A stretch of DNA of 64,000 nucleotides from Enterococcus gilvus ATCC BAA-350. GTDB taxonomy: Bacteria > Bacillota > Bacilli > Lactobacillales > Enterococcaceae. A model generated the notes under the pieces. It searched no databases. It was not told the origin of the DNA and saw nothing but the letters and a program-made list of their open reading frames with translations. The first letter of the stretch is position 1, and each line of letters begins with the position of its first letter. This document shows, piece after piece, positions 34,584-43,974 of the stretch. Location: assembly GCF_000407545.1 (NCBI RefSeq), contig NZ_ASWH01000001.1, positions 1,937,501 through 2,001,500 on the forward strand, in the 5' to 3' direction. Both the position numbers and the translations under genes were made by a program.

Positions 34584-36316
34584 AGCGGAAATACCTTGAC
34601 TATTTTGTCCCGCTAGTCCTTCTGTGCCTGCTCTTTTTCGGCAGTTGGAAATTAGCCAATCATTTTTACACCAAGGAATTGCTGGAGCAGCAGGAAGAAT
34701 TTCTGACGAGCAATGGTGAATTGATCATCCATCGGTTGGATTTGAATCAGCTGGATTCTGAGACAAATCGGGCTGCCATTGAAACATTCTCTAAGGAAGC
34801 CCACGATCGAATTACCTTACTCGATGCGCAAGGAAAAATCCTTTTTGACAGCACGGAGCCTACACTTTCAGGGAGCCGTGAGAATCGTCCAGAGGTAAAA
34901 ATTGTTTTAAACAGTAACGCTGTCGGTTCTTCCGTTCGCTACAGTACGACGTTAAAAACAGAACTGCTTTATACTGCGCAGCCTATCCGTTCGGAAGATC
35001 AAACCGTCGGAATCCTACGGGTCGCAAAACGAACCTCCGCTTTTCAACCGAAAACACGTAATTTTCAGCGTACGATCTTTATTATCTTGCTTTTATTTTA
35101 TGTTTTTATTTATTTGATCATTTGCTACCTGATCTATCAACGCAACCGTCCGATCGAAACGGTGCTGCCTGTTTTACAACGTATGCTGAAGGAGCCTGAA
35201 AAGAGCAACTACGTGATGCAGAATTCGACACAATGGCAAGAACTTTATGTGACGGTCAATCAGATCAGTGAACAATTGAATGAGACCTATGCCGCTTACA
35301 CTTCTACAGAGGAGCAATTTTCTACCCTCTTCCATGAATTGACGATCGGTGTCTTTATTATTGATATGGACGGCCGTTTTGTCATGGTGAATCCGGCGAT
35401 GGAAGAATTATTGCAGATTGGCGGTGCTGCACACCATTATTATTGGCAAGTCATTGAAGACAATCGCTTTATCCAATTGATCCAACAGGTGTTGGTGGAT
35501 AAAAACCAGGTACATCAAGAAATTTCCGCAAAGCTGCCTACCTCGATGAACTTGGATATCCGCTTGCGCTACATTGAAAATGAGATCAAAGGCGACCAAA
35601 TCATGGGAACCGTCTACGATTTGACTCATGTTCGACGTTTGGAAAAAATTCAACGCGATTTTGTCGGAAATGTTTCTCATGAGTTAAAAACACCTGTAAC
35701 TTCTTTATTAGGTTTTACGGAAACATTATTGGATGGGGCGAAGGACGACCCTGAATTAACCGAAGAATTTTTAACGATCATGCAAAATGATGCGAAACGT
35801 TTGCAGCGATTGATCCAAGACATTATTGAATTATCTAAGGACAGCGAAGACTTGTCAGAGGATCGCCAAACGATCGAGCTTCATTATTTCTTACAACAGC
35901 AAATTGGGTTGTATCAGCATCTTTTGAAGAACAAACAGATCACCGTAACGATTGACGGCGCGGAGAATTGCTTCTACCAGACACGCTTGACCTTCTTCCA
36001 ACCGATCATCAAAAATCTGTTAGAAAATGCGGTGCAGTATTCACCAGAAAATAGTGACATCACGCTAAGCTATCGTCTAGCAGATGAGTTGGTCCTAACG
36101 GTCACTGACCACGGCATCGGCATGTCAAAAGACGATCAAAAACGTATTTTCGAACGCTTTTATCGGGTAGATAAGGCGCGCGCCAGAAACTCCGGCGGCA
36201 CTGGATTAGGATTAGCCATCGTCAAAGAGTACAGCGAGATCCTTGGTGGCACAGTCGCCGTAGAAAGCCACCCGAAACTTGGCTCGACCTTCACGATTAC
36301 GCTTCCTAATAAGTAA
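34580..36316 (+). CDS. phoR: Sensor histidine kinase, PhoR type
   Basis: 578 residues. One N-terminal membrane segment ([18 protein letters not shown]), an extracellular sensor of about 130 residues, a second segment ([20 protein letters not shown]), HAMP-like and PAS domains ([20 protein letters not shown]), then the kinase: H box [13 protein letters not shown] with His367, N box [13 protein letters not shown]1 VTDHGIGM, G2 [12 protein letters not shown]. It phosphorylates the partner regulator, whose stop it overlaps by 4 bases (ATGA). The domain order is that of PhoR/WalK-like kinases of Firmicutes. Confidence 0.92.
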   Translation: MKRKYLDYFVPLVLLCLLFFGSWKLANHFYTKELLEQQEEFLTSNGELIIHRLDLNQLDSETNRAAIETFSKEAHDRITLLDAQGKILFDSTEPTLSGSRENRPEVKIVLNSNAVGSSVRYSTTLKTELLYTAQPIRSEDQTVGILRVAKRTSAFQPKTRNFQRTIFIILLLFYVFIYLIICYLIYQRNRPIETVLPVLQRMLKEPEKSNYVMQNSTQWQELYVTVNQISEQLNETYAAYTSTEEQFSTLFHELTIGVFIIDMDGRFVMVNPAMEELLQIGGAAHHYYWQVIEDNRFIQLIQQVLVDKNQVHQEISAKLPTSMNLDIRLRYIENEIKGDQIMGTVYDLTHVRRLEKIQRDFVGNVSHELKTPVTSLLGFTETLLDGAKDDPELTEEFLTIMQNDAKRLQRLIQDIIELSKDSEDLSEDRQTIELHYFLQQQIGLYQHLLKNKQITVTIDGAENCFYQTRLTFFQPIIKNLLENAVQYSPENSDITLSYRLADELVLTVTDHGIGMSKDDQKRIFERFYRVDKARARNSGGTGLGLAIVKEYSEILGGTVAVESHPKLGSTFTITLPNK

Positions 36317-36360
36317 CACGTAAAAAGAATTATTGCTGCTCACTTTACAAATGAAAAGCG

Positions 36361-36408
36361 AAACGCCCATTTACTTTCAATAAAGAAAGTAAATAGGCGT
36401 TTTTCTTT
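36361..36408. terminator. Terminator after phoR, possibly bidirectional
   Basis: AACGCCCATTTACTTTC and GAAAGTAAATAGGCGTT form a long stem followed by TTTTCTTTTT. A copy of the CTTTACAAATGAAAAG repeat lies just before it at 36343-36358. Confidence 0.88.
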
Positions 36409-36466
36409 TTATAGCAATTATTTAGGGGAAGGGGTACTGCTTGCTCTCTCACTCTTAAAAAGAGAG

Positions 36467-37339
36467 TTATTTGACTGTGCCGTCTGAAGTACGTTCTACC
36501 TTCATTGAAGTAATTGGCAGGTAACCTAATTCTTTAACTGGACCTGATTGAACCTCATCGCTAGTCATGTATTTTAAGAAATCTGCTAATGCTTTTTCAG
36601 GTTTTCCTTTTGTATACATGTGTTCATAAGACCAGATTGGCCATTTGTTCGTGGTGATGTTTTTCTCATTCGCTGTGACACCGTCTAATTCTAACGCTTG
36701 TAAGCTGTCATCTACGTATGATAAGGCAAGATAACTGATTGAACCGGGTGTTTGCGCCACGATTTTTTTCACCGTTCCCGATGAATCCTGTTCTTGTGAC
36801 TGAATCGGTTCTTTTCCGTCTAAGCCCCATTTTTCAAAAGTGGCACGAGTACCACTGCCTGATGCACGGTTCACTACTTGGATGGTTTCATCTTTTCCGC
36901 CAAGTTCGTTCCAATTTTTTATTTTTCCTGTGAAGATATCGATCAATTGTTGCTTCGTCACGTTTTTCACGCCTACATCTTTGTTAACGACTGGCACAAA
37001 ACCAACGACCGCTACTTTGTGGTCGACAAGTTTGCTTGCATCGACACCGTCTTTTTCTTCAGCGAACACGTCTGAATTTCCGATTTCCACTGAGCCGCTT
37101 TCAACTTGGCTCAATCCAGTCCCGCTGCCGCCGCCTTGAACAGAAATTTGAACATTGGGGTGATTTTGAGTATAGCTTTCTTGAGCCGCGTCAACTAACG
37201 GTTGTAATGCCGTCGAGCCCACCGCGGTAATTTTCGCTGTCTCCTCTTTTGTTGAACTAGAATCCTTCGTTGCATTGCTGGTTCCACACCCAGCTAATAG
37301 AATTCCTGAAAAAGCCAATGCCAAAATAATTTTTTTCAT
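36467..37339 (-). CDS. pstS: Phosphate ABC transporter substrate-binding lipoprotein PstS
   Basis: 290 residues from MKKIILALAFSGILLAGCG (lipobox LAGC; ATG at 37339 with AAGGAG upstream). The PstS fold is marked by VGSTALQPLVDAAQESY, SVQGGGSGTGLSQVESGSVEIGNSD (phosphate-binding loop), NRASGSGTRATFEKWG and PGSISYLALSYVD. It captures phosphate at the cell surface for PstCAB, which is not in this window. The Pho-box array upstream explains induction by phosphate limitation through the adjacent phoPR. Confidence 0.95.
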   Translation of the reverse strand: MKKIILALAFSGILLAGCGTSNATKDSSSTKEETAKITAVGSTALQPLVDAAQESYTQNHPNVQISVQGGGSGTGLSQVESGSVEIGNSDVFAEEKDGVDASKLVDHKVAVVGFVPVVNKDVGVKNVTKQQLIDIFTGKIKNWNELGGKDETIQVVNRASGSGTRATFEKWGLDGKEPIQSQEQDSSGTVKKIVAQTPGSISYLALSYVDDSLQALELDGVTANEKNITTNKWPIWSYEHMYTKGKPEKALADFLKYMTSDEVQSGPVKELGYLPITSMKVERTSDGTVK

Positions 37340-37445
37340 CCTGTACACTCCTTATAATAGATACTGCATTCCTTTTTAAGAAATCGACCGTTTTGACTGC
37401 GTCGTATTCCTTATCTTTAGTACATGATTACTTTACCAATGGAAC

Positions 37446-37504
37446 GTAAATATCTTGTTGAAGAGATGTAAATGATCCGTAAAGAACTGTAAATATTAGG
37501 TAAA
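37446..37504 (-). promoter_or_regulatory. Pho-box array upstream of pstS
   Basis: On the minus strand TTTAC(A/C/G) occurs at 37504-37500, 37493-37489, 37483-37479 and 37472-37468 with steps of 11, 10 and 11 bases. A further copy at 37450-37446 stands two steps on. This fits the PhoP consensus TT(A/T/C)ACA repeated every 11 bases. Confidence 0.88.
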
Positions 37505-37583
37505 GACAAAATAACTTACTTTATATTAGCTTTGGTGTACAATAACTTTGCAATGAAAATTACACATGAGAGAAGCGAAAACA

Positions 37584-37784
37584 ATGTTAGTGATTACTTA
37601 TGAAATGAACGATGCAAAAAAAGAAAAAACCTATGCCAGTGCCAATGATTTTGTGGCTGCTCAATTAAAAGAAGTGCCTGATCTTCCTGACTATTATCAT
37701 GTTGTGGAAGCAACAGTCGATGGAAAAGAAATCAGCTTGGAAGACAAAACGATCAGCGGATTATTCAATTACTTGAACAAATAA
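37584..37784 (+). CDS. Small DUF4649-like protein
   Basis: 66 residues starting MLVITYEMNDAKKEKTYA; an upstream ATG at 37566 is possible, but a 66-residue product fits the family. Sequence phrases DFVAAQLKEVPDLPDYYHV and GLFNYLNK look like DUF4649, small acidic proteins of lactic acid bacteria with unknown function. It is divergent from pstS, and the Pho boxes lie about 80 bases upstream, so phosphate control is possible but unproved. A terminator follows directly. Confidence 0.8.
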   Translation: MLVITYEMNDAKKEKTYASANDFVAAQLKEVPDLPDYYHVVEATVDGKEISLEDKTISGLFNYLNK

Positions 37785-37828
37785 AAAGAAACGATCAAAT
37801 CTTTTTCAGATTTGATCGTTCTTTTTAT
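37783..37828. terminator. Bidirectional terminator
   Basis: AACGATCAAATCT and AGATTTGATCGTT form a perfect 13-bp stem, flanked by AAAAAG on one side and CTTTTTATTTTT on the other. It serves the small + gene and the aminotransferase on the minus strand. Confidence 0.92.
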
Positions 37829-38991
37829 TTTTCGATATAGGCAGCTAAGCGATTCATGGCCTCCACCAAGGTTTCCATTGAAGCGGCATAACTGATTCGG
37901 ACATAGCCCTCGCCCTCTGGTCCAAAAGCAATCCCTGGAATGATCGCAAGTTGATTTTTTTCTGCTAGTTCTACGCAAAACGCCATGGAATCCTGTTGCT
38001 GTCCCGCAGGAATCTTGGCAAAGATATAGAAGGCACCCGAAGGACGAGCGACCTCAAAGCCTAATTTCGTCATGGCTTGATAAACAAAATCACGGCGTTC
38101 ACGGTACTCTTCTCTCATCACTTCAGCATCTGAGATCCCTTGAACTAGAGCTCGGACGGCTGCTTTTTGCGAGATCGTCGAAGCGGCCGTAACTAAATAT
38201 TGATGAACTTTGATGATCTGCTCAACCAGCTCTGCCGGAGCGAAGATAAAGCCAATTCTCCAGCCAGTCATGGCGTGTGATTTTGAGAGACCATTGATCA
38301 AAATCGTTTGGTCCCGCAAGTATTTCCCAAATGAAACGTGTGCTGCTTCGTAATTCAATTCACTATATATTTCATCACTGATGACAAAAATCGGATATTT
38401 TTTCAATGTTTCGCTCAGTGCAGATACTTCTGCTTCATTGTACGCAACCCCCGTAGGATTAGATGGTGACGTAATGATGATGGCCTTGACTTTGTCGCCG
38501 TGCGCCTCCATCGCCCGATCGATCTGCTCCGGTGTGAGAACAAATCCGGTTTCCCGCGTGTCAATATAGACAGGTTCTGCCCCTGCTAATAGAATCAGCG
38601 GCTCATAGCCAGGGTAAGTGGGTGCAGGCAGTAATACTTTGTCGCCGGCTTCTAAAATCGACAGCAGACTAGCAGATAATGCTTCTGTCGCTCCCACCGT
38701 TACTAGAACTTCTGTTGTCGGTTCGTAATGAACCGCGTATTTTTCAGACATGAAGCGGCTCGCTGCTTCCCGAACATCGATCAACCCGGACATCCCGGTA
38801 TAATGACTGAAATTGTCTTTAATCGCTTGCTGCCCTGCTTCTTTTACATGCTCAGGGGTGTTGAAATCCGGTTCTCCCAGTGTGAGCTTCAGCATATTCG
38901 GAATTCCCGACACTTTCTCATCAAATTGACGAATCAAAGAGACGGCAATTTCATACACATTTTTGTTAAATCGATCATGCAATTTATTCAT
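37825..38991 (-). CDS. Class I/II pyridoxal-phosphate aminotransferase
   Basis: 388 residues. It carries MLKLTLGEPDFNTPEHV at the N-terminus, VTVGATEALSASL, ITSPSNPTGVAYN, SDEIYSEL and the PLP-lysine motif LINGLSKSHAMTGWRIGF. Closest style: PatA (N-acetyl-LL-diaminopimelate aminotransferase) or aspartate/aromatic aminotransferases. In enterococci a PatA role in lysine/peptidoglycan precursor supply is plausible, but the substrate cannot be read from sequence. GGAGGGG upstream of the ATG. Confidence 0.93.
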   Translation of the reverse strand: MNKLHDRFNKNVYEIAVSLIRQFDEKVSGIPNMLKLTLGEPDFNTPEHVKEAGQQAIKDNFSHYTGMSGLIDVREAASRFMSEKYAVHYEPTTEVLVTVGATEALSASLLSILEAGDKVLLPAPTYPGYEPLILLAGAEPVYIDTRETGFVLTPEQIDRAMEAHGDKVKAIIITSPSNPTGVAYNEAEVSALSETLKKYPIFVISDEIYSELNYEAAHVSFGKYLRDQTILINGLSKSHAMTGWRIGFIFAPAELVEQIIKVHQYLVTAASTISQKAAVRALVQGISDAEVMREEYRERRDFVYQAMTKLGFEVARPSGAFYIFAKIPAGQQQDSMAFCVELAEKNQLAIIPGIAFGPEGEGYVRISYAASMETLVEAMNRLAAYIEK

Positions 38992-39328
38992 ATAACCCCT
39001 CCATTTCTAATCATATTATCACAATCACTCAGATAGTAAAGAAAAAATATTTCTTCACTCTTTTCCCGTACTGCCAAAGGGGAAACTCTTTTCACCTCTA
39101 ATCGTTTGTTCTATTTGCGGTCTGTAAGCGGGAGGGATTCTTCATTCCGTCTGCGAAGAAAAGGTTTCATTTAATAAAGGCGAGAGTTCTCTTCTAAACA
39201 GGTAACGGTTTATTGATAGCCACATAAAATAACTTTCATAATTTATGCTAATTTCCGATTCTTCATTGAATTGACCATTTATCAGTCATAAAATAACCAT
39301 ACTAAGAGTTTTATGGAGGCTGGATGTG
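38992..39328. other. Intergenic region, no gene seen
   Basis: About 330 bases between two divergent genes. I see no convincing reading frame or RNA. A TTGACC at about 39269 could be a weak -35 for the following + gene. Confidence 0.6.
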
Positions 39329-39712
39329 ATGCAAAAGAAACTCGTTATGCGCCTACCCTTTTTGTTTTACCTGATTCCTTACACCCATTTGTCATTGGCT
39401 ATAGATTATTTATTTGACTCAATCGTAGGAATCTTTTTGTTCCTATTGCTCACAGTAGCGGTTGGCTTTTATGCAAAACTAACACAGCAGCTTACGCTAT
39501 TGATTTTCGGCAATATCATCAATATTCTATTGAGCTGCGGCTTGATTCTTTTTAAGAGTCCGCTAATCAGCCTTTACCATTCCTCATCGCCCTTCACCAC
39601 CGCAATCCCGCTGATCGCTCTTTTTTTGATCACGCAATTGACGGGGATCTTCTGGGGTTATATCCTTCAAAAGGAACAACCCGTCTCATTAAGCAAAGAA
39701 AAAAGACAATAA
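39329..39712 (+). CDS. Small polytopic membrane protein
   Basis: 127 residues from the ATG at 39329 (GGAGG 8 bases upstream; a GTG lies just before it). Four hydrophobic segments are seen: FLFYLIPYTHLSLAI, SIVGIFLFLLLTVAVGFY, LTLLIFGNIINILLSCGLIL and AIPLIALFLITQLTGIFWGY, followed by a basic tail. No family is recognised. It is monocistronic and ends in a strong terminator. Confidence 0.75.
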   Translation: MQKKLVMRLPFLFYLIPYTHLSLAIDYLFDSIVGIFLFLLLTVAVGFYAKLTQQLTLLIFGNIINILLSCGLILFKSPLISLYHSSSPFTTAIPLIALFLITQLTGIFWGYILQKEQPVSLSKEKRQ

Positions 39713-39748
39713 AACCTTCGGATCTTTTTAATGATCCGAAGGTTTTTG
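39711..39748 (+). terminator. Terminator
   Basis: AAAACCTTCGGATC and GATCCGAAGGTTTT form a perfect 14-bp stem followed by TTGTT. A-rich on the other side, so it may also act on the minus strand. Confidence 0.9.
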
Positions 39749-39799
39749 TTAGTCATTTACTGATGTTTTTGTCGGTTTGATCCAGATTTCGATTTTTGG

Positions 39800-40660
39800 T
39801 TAATCCGTCACATTTATATATTTTTGAATCAAGAAAGGCTCCATGTCCTCCATCTCGATCCCTTGTCTTTTGAGCCATGTATCAAAGAAATATCGGTTTG
39901 CCTTATACAGCGCATCTTCTACTAAGTATTTAAAGTTTTCGGCTTCGAAAGCACATACATAATAAGTGCCCGGCTCTATACTAAGTAAATGGAAGGCATC
40001 GATCCTGCTACTATCCGATCTGCCACCCACAAAATACCGAACCTTCCCGGGTGTAGTATCGGAGGTAAAATAATCAATCTCTACGCCCTCTGAAACTAAG
40101 TTTGGGATTGATGCCTTCTTCTCGTGAAAGGCATCCCATAATTCGATCAGCGTATTGACACCCACCTGAGTCATCTCTTTCGAATCGACCTGCTTCGATA
40201 CCCCTGTGTAGTATTCCTTTTCATCGATCTGCCGTTGCGTGATTTCCAATACCATGTCATCCACCATCAGCGGAACATGTTCATCGACCACTGTATAATG
40301 AATCGAGAGATCAGGCTTCAAAAAATCCGTTAGTAACAGTTTATTCTTACGATAGGCTTCAGGTGTTACCCCGTACAACTCTTTGAAGGCTCGCGTAAAT
40401 GTCTCGTGACTATTGAACCCATACTCAAGAGCAATATCAGCAATTCGCCTATTCGTTTCCTTTAAGAGCGGTTTTGCCTTTGCGACTCTTCGTGCCTTGA
40501 TGTATTCATGTACCGTTTTTCCGACTAAGCGGTTAAACAATTTTTGAAAATAATACATCGATAAATAAGACACTTTTGCCAATTCTTCGATCGTTACGTC
40601 TTCTTTGATATGGTCTTCAATATGATCCACTGATTTTTGAATAGCTTCCCAAGCGTGCAT
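39800..40660 (-). CDS. AraC-family regulator with GyrI-like effector domain
   Basis: 286 residues from the ATG at 40660, which has AAGGAGG 7 bases upstream (the ATG at 40666 is too close to it). Two AraC helix-turn-helices occupy residues 1-105 (ELAKVSYLSMYYFQKLFNRLVG and IADIALEYGFNSHETFTRAFKE). The C-terminal 150 residues form a GyrI-like/SOUL effector domain (VDDMVLEITQRQIDEKEYYTGVS, ending FDTWLKRQGIEMED). Such proteins sense small hydrophobic or cationic compounds and control nearby genes. Confidence 0.92.
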   Translation of the reverse strand: MHAWEAIQKSVDHIEDHIKEDVTIEELAKVSYLSMYYFQKLFNRLVGKTVHEYIKARRVAKAKPLLKETNRRIADIALEYGFNSHETFTRAFKELYGVTPEAYRKNKLLLTDFLKPDLSIHYTVVDEHVPLMVDDMVLEITQRQIDEKEYYTGVSKQVDSKEMTQVGVNTLIELWDAFHEKKASIPNLVSEGVEIDYFTSDTTPGKVRYFVGGRSDSSRIDAFHLLSIEPGTYYVCAFEAENFKYLVEDALYKANRYFFDTWLKRQGIEMEDMEPFLIQKYINVTD

Positions 40661-40882
40661 CTTCATTCCTCCTTGTCATAAAAAGATTTCAAGTACCGGC
40701 ACATATCCAATGACTCTCTTTCTATCAAAAAATGACTCAAGATTTAAGTGATCTTGTTTCCATACAATCAGGAAACCTTGAAGAGACATTCTTATTCAGG
40801 TTCCTTGTCATGCCCGACCGTTTTATCTTTCTATTAAAAGTCTAGCATAAGAATGAGGTCCGGGCTTGTTCCCCAGTGCTCT

Positions 40883-41071
40883 CTATTGCTTTTCTACTTC
40901 ATTGATTGCAGTGATTACTGGCTTGCCCTCTTGATCTAGCAAGGGCGTTAAACCACCAGCGTACCCTACCTTATTGAATAGGTAATTCACACCTGTCTCC
41001 CGATCAACAAAAATTGTGAGTGCATCCAATTTCCCTTGAGAATAAACCTTTACAAAACGATCCTTTGCCAT
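40883..41071 (-). CDS. Small DUF6440-like protein
   Basis: 62 residues, beginning MAKDRFVKVYSQGKLDALTIF and containing VDRETGVNYLFNKVGYAGGLTPLLDQEGKP. This is the DUF6440 pattern, a short beta-rich protein family without a known role. AAAGGGGGAG lies upstream of the ATG. Flanking genes give no hint. Confidence 0.82.
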   Translation of the reverse strand: MAKDRFVKVYSQGKLDALTIFVDRETGVNYLFNKVGYAGGLTPLLDQEGKPVITAINEVEKQ

Positions 41072-41192
41072 TTCTTACTCCCCCTTTCATGTTATAAAAC
41101 GTTATAAGCAAGGCCAGATTACCATGAAAAATGGCGACAAACAATTGTTCATCGCCATCGCATTTGTAAATATAGTGAAAAAAGTGATTTAT

Positions 41193-41362
41193 CTAGTCGA
41201 TTTTCTTTACAGGAATCTGAACTTCTGTCAGCCATTCAGACTCACTGTCTTTGTTCCAAATGCCATCAATATAATTTTCTCGAACAGGACCTGCGATCTC
41301 ATACCCGTTTGCTTCAATGAATTTTATTGTTGCGGCATAGGCTTTGGGGATAGAGGCGTAAA
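41193..41362 (-). pseudogene. C-terminal remnant of a GyrI-like/effector-binding-domain protein
   Basis: On the minus strand a frame reads FYASIPKAYAATIKFIEANG, then YEIAGPVRENYIDGIWNKDS and ends EWLTEVQIPVKKID before TAG. This is the end of a GyrI/BmrR-type effector domain. It has no start: an in-frame TAA precedes it, and it abuts the stop of the GNAT gene at 41367. The 5' part has been lost, probably by a deletion that joined it to the GNAT gene. Confidence 0.72.
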
Positions 41363-41366
41363 AAAT

Positions 41367-41768
41367 TTATTCACGGGGGATAACTATAAAGATCGTTCCT
41401 TCTTTTTGATAGCCTTGTTTTTCATAATACGGATCGACATCGCTCATGACATAGACCGTTTGCTCTGGATACTCTGTGCACACTTGCTCCATTAAATAGC
41501 GTCCAAAGTTTTTCCCTCGGCAGGAGGCGTCAACCAGCAGATCATAAACATACACGCCGAACCCATCATCCTCCCGACACCGTGCATAGCCGCAAAGTTT
41601 TTCTTCCTCAAAAAGAAGATAGGTCAAAGAAGTCTGCAACGCCCGTGTATACTTTTTTCTTCCCTCGCCAAAGCAATACGCCTCCCAATCGGTCTCTCTT
41701 TTCATCATTGAGAACAGCGCCTCCTCATCCGCTTTCTGATACGCGCGGATATACCACCGATTTTCCAT
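41367..41768 (-). CDS. GNAT-family N-acetyltransferase
   Basis: 133 residues. N-terminus WYIRAYQKADEEALFSMM; acetyl-CoA motif LLVDASCRGKNFGRYLMEQV; late strand VYVMSDVDPYYEKQGYQKEG. Substrate unknown. AAAGGAG lies upstream of the ATG. Its stop is directly against the remnant at 41193-41362. Confidence 0.88.
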   Translation of the reverse strand: MENRWYIRAYQKADEEALFSMMKRETDWEAYCFGEGRKKYTRALQTSLTYLLFEEEKLCGYARCREDDGFGVYVYDLLVDASCRGKNFGRYLMEQVCTEYPEQTVYVMSDVDPYYEKQGYQKEGTIFIVIPRE

Positions 41769-41856
41769 CGAAACACTCCTTTTTATTTTATGATATCAAA
41801 TTCCCTCGTCTTCAGGATACCCAGAGGTCAAAAGTATCTGATTTTCCAAATAAAAA

Positions 41857-41906
41857 GCCAAACGCTCTTTTACTTTCCATTTGAAAAGTAAAAAGGTGTT
41901 TGGCTT
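41857..41906 (-). terminator. ribF terminator containing a CTTTnCAAATGnAAAG-type repeat
   Basis: On the minus strand GCCAAACACC and the matching GTTTGGC enclose TTTTTACTTTTC ... GAAAGTAAAA, followed by TTTTT. The inner part is one copy of the dispersed repeat (41873-41888). Confidence 0.85.
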
Positions 41907-41954
41907 TACATATAGTAAGTGCTAATCAAAAATACTTTACAGTTGACTCCCTGC

Positions 41955-42899
41955 TCAATGTTCAAAATAGTCTCTGGTCGCTTGTTCATCTTGCTCCAAC
42001 TGACGAATCAGACCTTCTGCTGATTCAAAGGCCACTTGTCCCCGCAGCATATGGTACCAGCGAACAACAACCTTTTCCCCGTAAATATCTTCGTTAAAAT
42101 CCAAAATATTGATCTCAACTGTCAGCATCCGGTTGGTCCCGAAGGTATCGTTGTGTCCGATAGACCCCATTGCCGGATACCACTGTTCGCCGACTTTGAT
42201 TTGGTTCACGTAGACGCCTTCTTTTGGCAGCTTCATATCCTCTGGAACCTGGATATTCGCTGTAGGATATCCTAACGTTCTGCCGCGTGCTTCTCCGTGT
42301 ATCACCGTTCCTGTCGTTTCATACACGTAGCCCAATAAATGATTCGCTTCATCTAGGCGTCCTTCGGAAAGCAAGCGTCGAATCCGCGAAGAGCTGATTT
42401 TTTCTGATTCATTTTCTTCGGTCTTTTTAGCCACAATAATAGAATCAAACCGATCCTTCGCATATTTAGGCAAGTTTTTGGCATCCGCTGTTTGATCTTT
42501 CCCAAAATTATAATCAAAGCCTGAAACAGCTACTTTCGCGTGGAGCCCTACAATGTATTGATCCACAAATGCTTGCGGCTTCAAAGCTGCAAATGACGAA
42601 GTGAAGGCTACCTCATACAATACGTCCACGCCTAATTTCGCCATCCGCTTTTCCTTTTGCTTCAATGTAGAAAGATATTGGATCGGCTTGCTTTGAACCT
42701 GTTGGAATACGACCGCAGGATGCTGGTTGAAGGTCATTACAGCAAGCTTCAATTGTCTCTCCTGCGCGATTTGTTTTCCTCTATTGATGACTTCTTGGTG
42801 TCCTTTATGCACGCCATCAAAAAAACCCAGTACCAATACGCAGTCTCCTGCGGGAATTTCTTCTGGTTTATACGGATGACGCAGCTTTACGATTTCCAT
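41955..42899 (-). CDS. ribF: Bifunctional riboflavin kinase/FAD synthetase
   Basis: 314 residues. The N-terminal FMN adenylyltransferase domain has VLGFFDGVHKGHQEVI and the later GFDYNFGKDQ and SSRIRRLLSEG. The C-terminal riboflavin kinase domain has GEARGRTLGYPTANIQ and INILDFNEDIYG. It makes FMN and FAD from riboflavin. It follows truB by 3 bases, the conserved truB-ribF pair. Confidence 0.97.
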   Translation of the reverse strand: MEIVKLRHPYKPEEIPAGDCVLVLGFFDGVHKGHQEVINRGKQIAQERQLKLAVMTFNQHPAVVFQQVQSKPIQYLSTLKQKEKRMAKLGVDVLYEVAFTSSFAALKPQAFVDQYIVGLHAKVAVSGFDYNFGKDQTADAKNLPKYAKDRFDSIIVAKKTEENESEKISSSRIRRLLSEGRLDEANHLLGYVYETTGTVIHGEARGRTLGYPTANIQVPEDMKLPKEGVYVNQIKVGEQWYPAMGSIGHNDTFGTNRMLTVEINILDFNEDIYGEKVVVRWYHMLRGQVAFESAEGLIRQLEQDEQATRDYFEH

Positions 42900-42902
42900 G
42901 TG

Positions 42903-43826
42903 CTATACCTCATTTCGAATCACTTTACTTGGCTTTAAAAGCCCTGCTTTTTCTGGATGCTGTTTATATAAACTAACTAATTGATTTCGATAGAAAAAAG
43001 CGATCAGCTCATCGGGCATGCTTTTTAAGCCGAATGCTTTTAAAGGCAAGACCTGCCCGTTTTTCACTTTTTGCCACGCCTCGTCGCTCAAGTCAATTCG
43101 AGGAAAGTCTTTCATCGCCTCTTCGATCGGCTGCAAGGCCTGATCAATGCGTCCCTCTTCCATCAGTTCACTGACTTTTGCCAATGTGACTGCCTGTCCT
43201 GCTGAAAATCCGCCGCTCGCTAGCCGAGTCAGGTCAGACATATGTGCCGGGTATCCAAGATTTGAACCAAGATCGACAGCCAGAGTCCGCACGTAGGTCC
43301 CTTTCCCACAGGTCACTTGGAAGCGCCAGCTTTGCGTGTGGTTCTCAGCATCGTATACTGGCGTGGTCGTTCGCTGAAACTGGTCGATGACTGCTTCACG
43401 TGTTGGACGCTCTACAGCTTCGCCTGCGCGAGCATACTCGTACAAGCGTTTCCCATTGACTTTGACAGCAGAATACATTGGCGGTATTTGTGTGATGGTA
43501 CCGATAAAAGTCGCCATCATTTGATCAATTTCCTCAGCGGTCAACGGAGCCTCTACCGCTTTTTTCTCTACGATTTCGCCACTGCGATCCTCCGTAGTAG
43601 TGGAAAAGCCCAGAGTAATTTCTCCCTCATAAATCTTTCCGCTGTATTGCAGGTATTCGATTACCTTCGTTCCTTTTCCAATACAGATCGGCAGGACACC
43701 ATCCACGTCAGGGTCTAATGTTCCTCCGTGACCAACTTTTTTTGTTTGTAAGATTTTTCTTAATTTAAAGACACAGTCATGACTCGTCATACCGCGCTCT
43801 TTCCATAACGGTAAAATACCGTCCAT
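42903..43826 (-). CDS. truB: tRNA pseudouridine(55) synthase
   Basis: 307 residues from MDGILPLWKERGMTSHDCVF (ATG at 43826 with GAGGAA upstream; the frame extends to 43910 without a ribosome site). The catalytic Asp is in VGHGGTLDPDVDGVLP. The C-terminal PUA domain starts near LPLKAFG. TruB makes pseudouridine 55 in the T loop of all elongator tRNAs. Confidence 0.97.
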   Translation of the reverse strand: MDGILPLWKERGMTSHDCVFKLRKILQTKKVGHGGTLDPDVDGVLPICIGKGTKVIEYLQYSGKIYEGEITLGFSTTTEDRSGEIVEKKAVEAPLTAEEIDQMMATFIGTITQIPPMYSAVKVNGKRLYEYARAGEAVERPTREAVIDQFQRTTTPVYDAENHTQSWRFQVTCGKGTYVRTLAVDLGSNLGYPAHMSDLTRLASGGFSAGQAVTLAKVSELMEEGRIDQALQPIEEAMKDFPRIDLSDEAWQKVKNGQVLPLKAFGLKSMPDELIAFFYRNQLVSLYKQHPEKAGLLKPSKVIRNEV

Positions 43827-43974
43827 CGCTGTTTCCTCATTTCCTTCTATAATCAACGTTCCCATTATAGCATAGCTGATCTCAGAATTGGCAAGTCGTG
43901 ACCGCAGCAAACAGGTTTTCTACTGATAAAGACCTGCTGCGAGAAAAACACTTCACAAAGACTTTTGAACAGCT

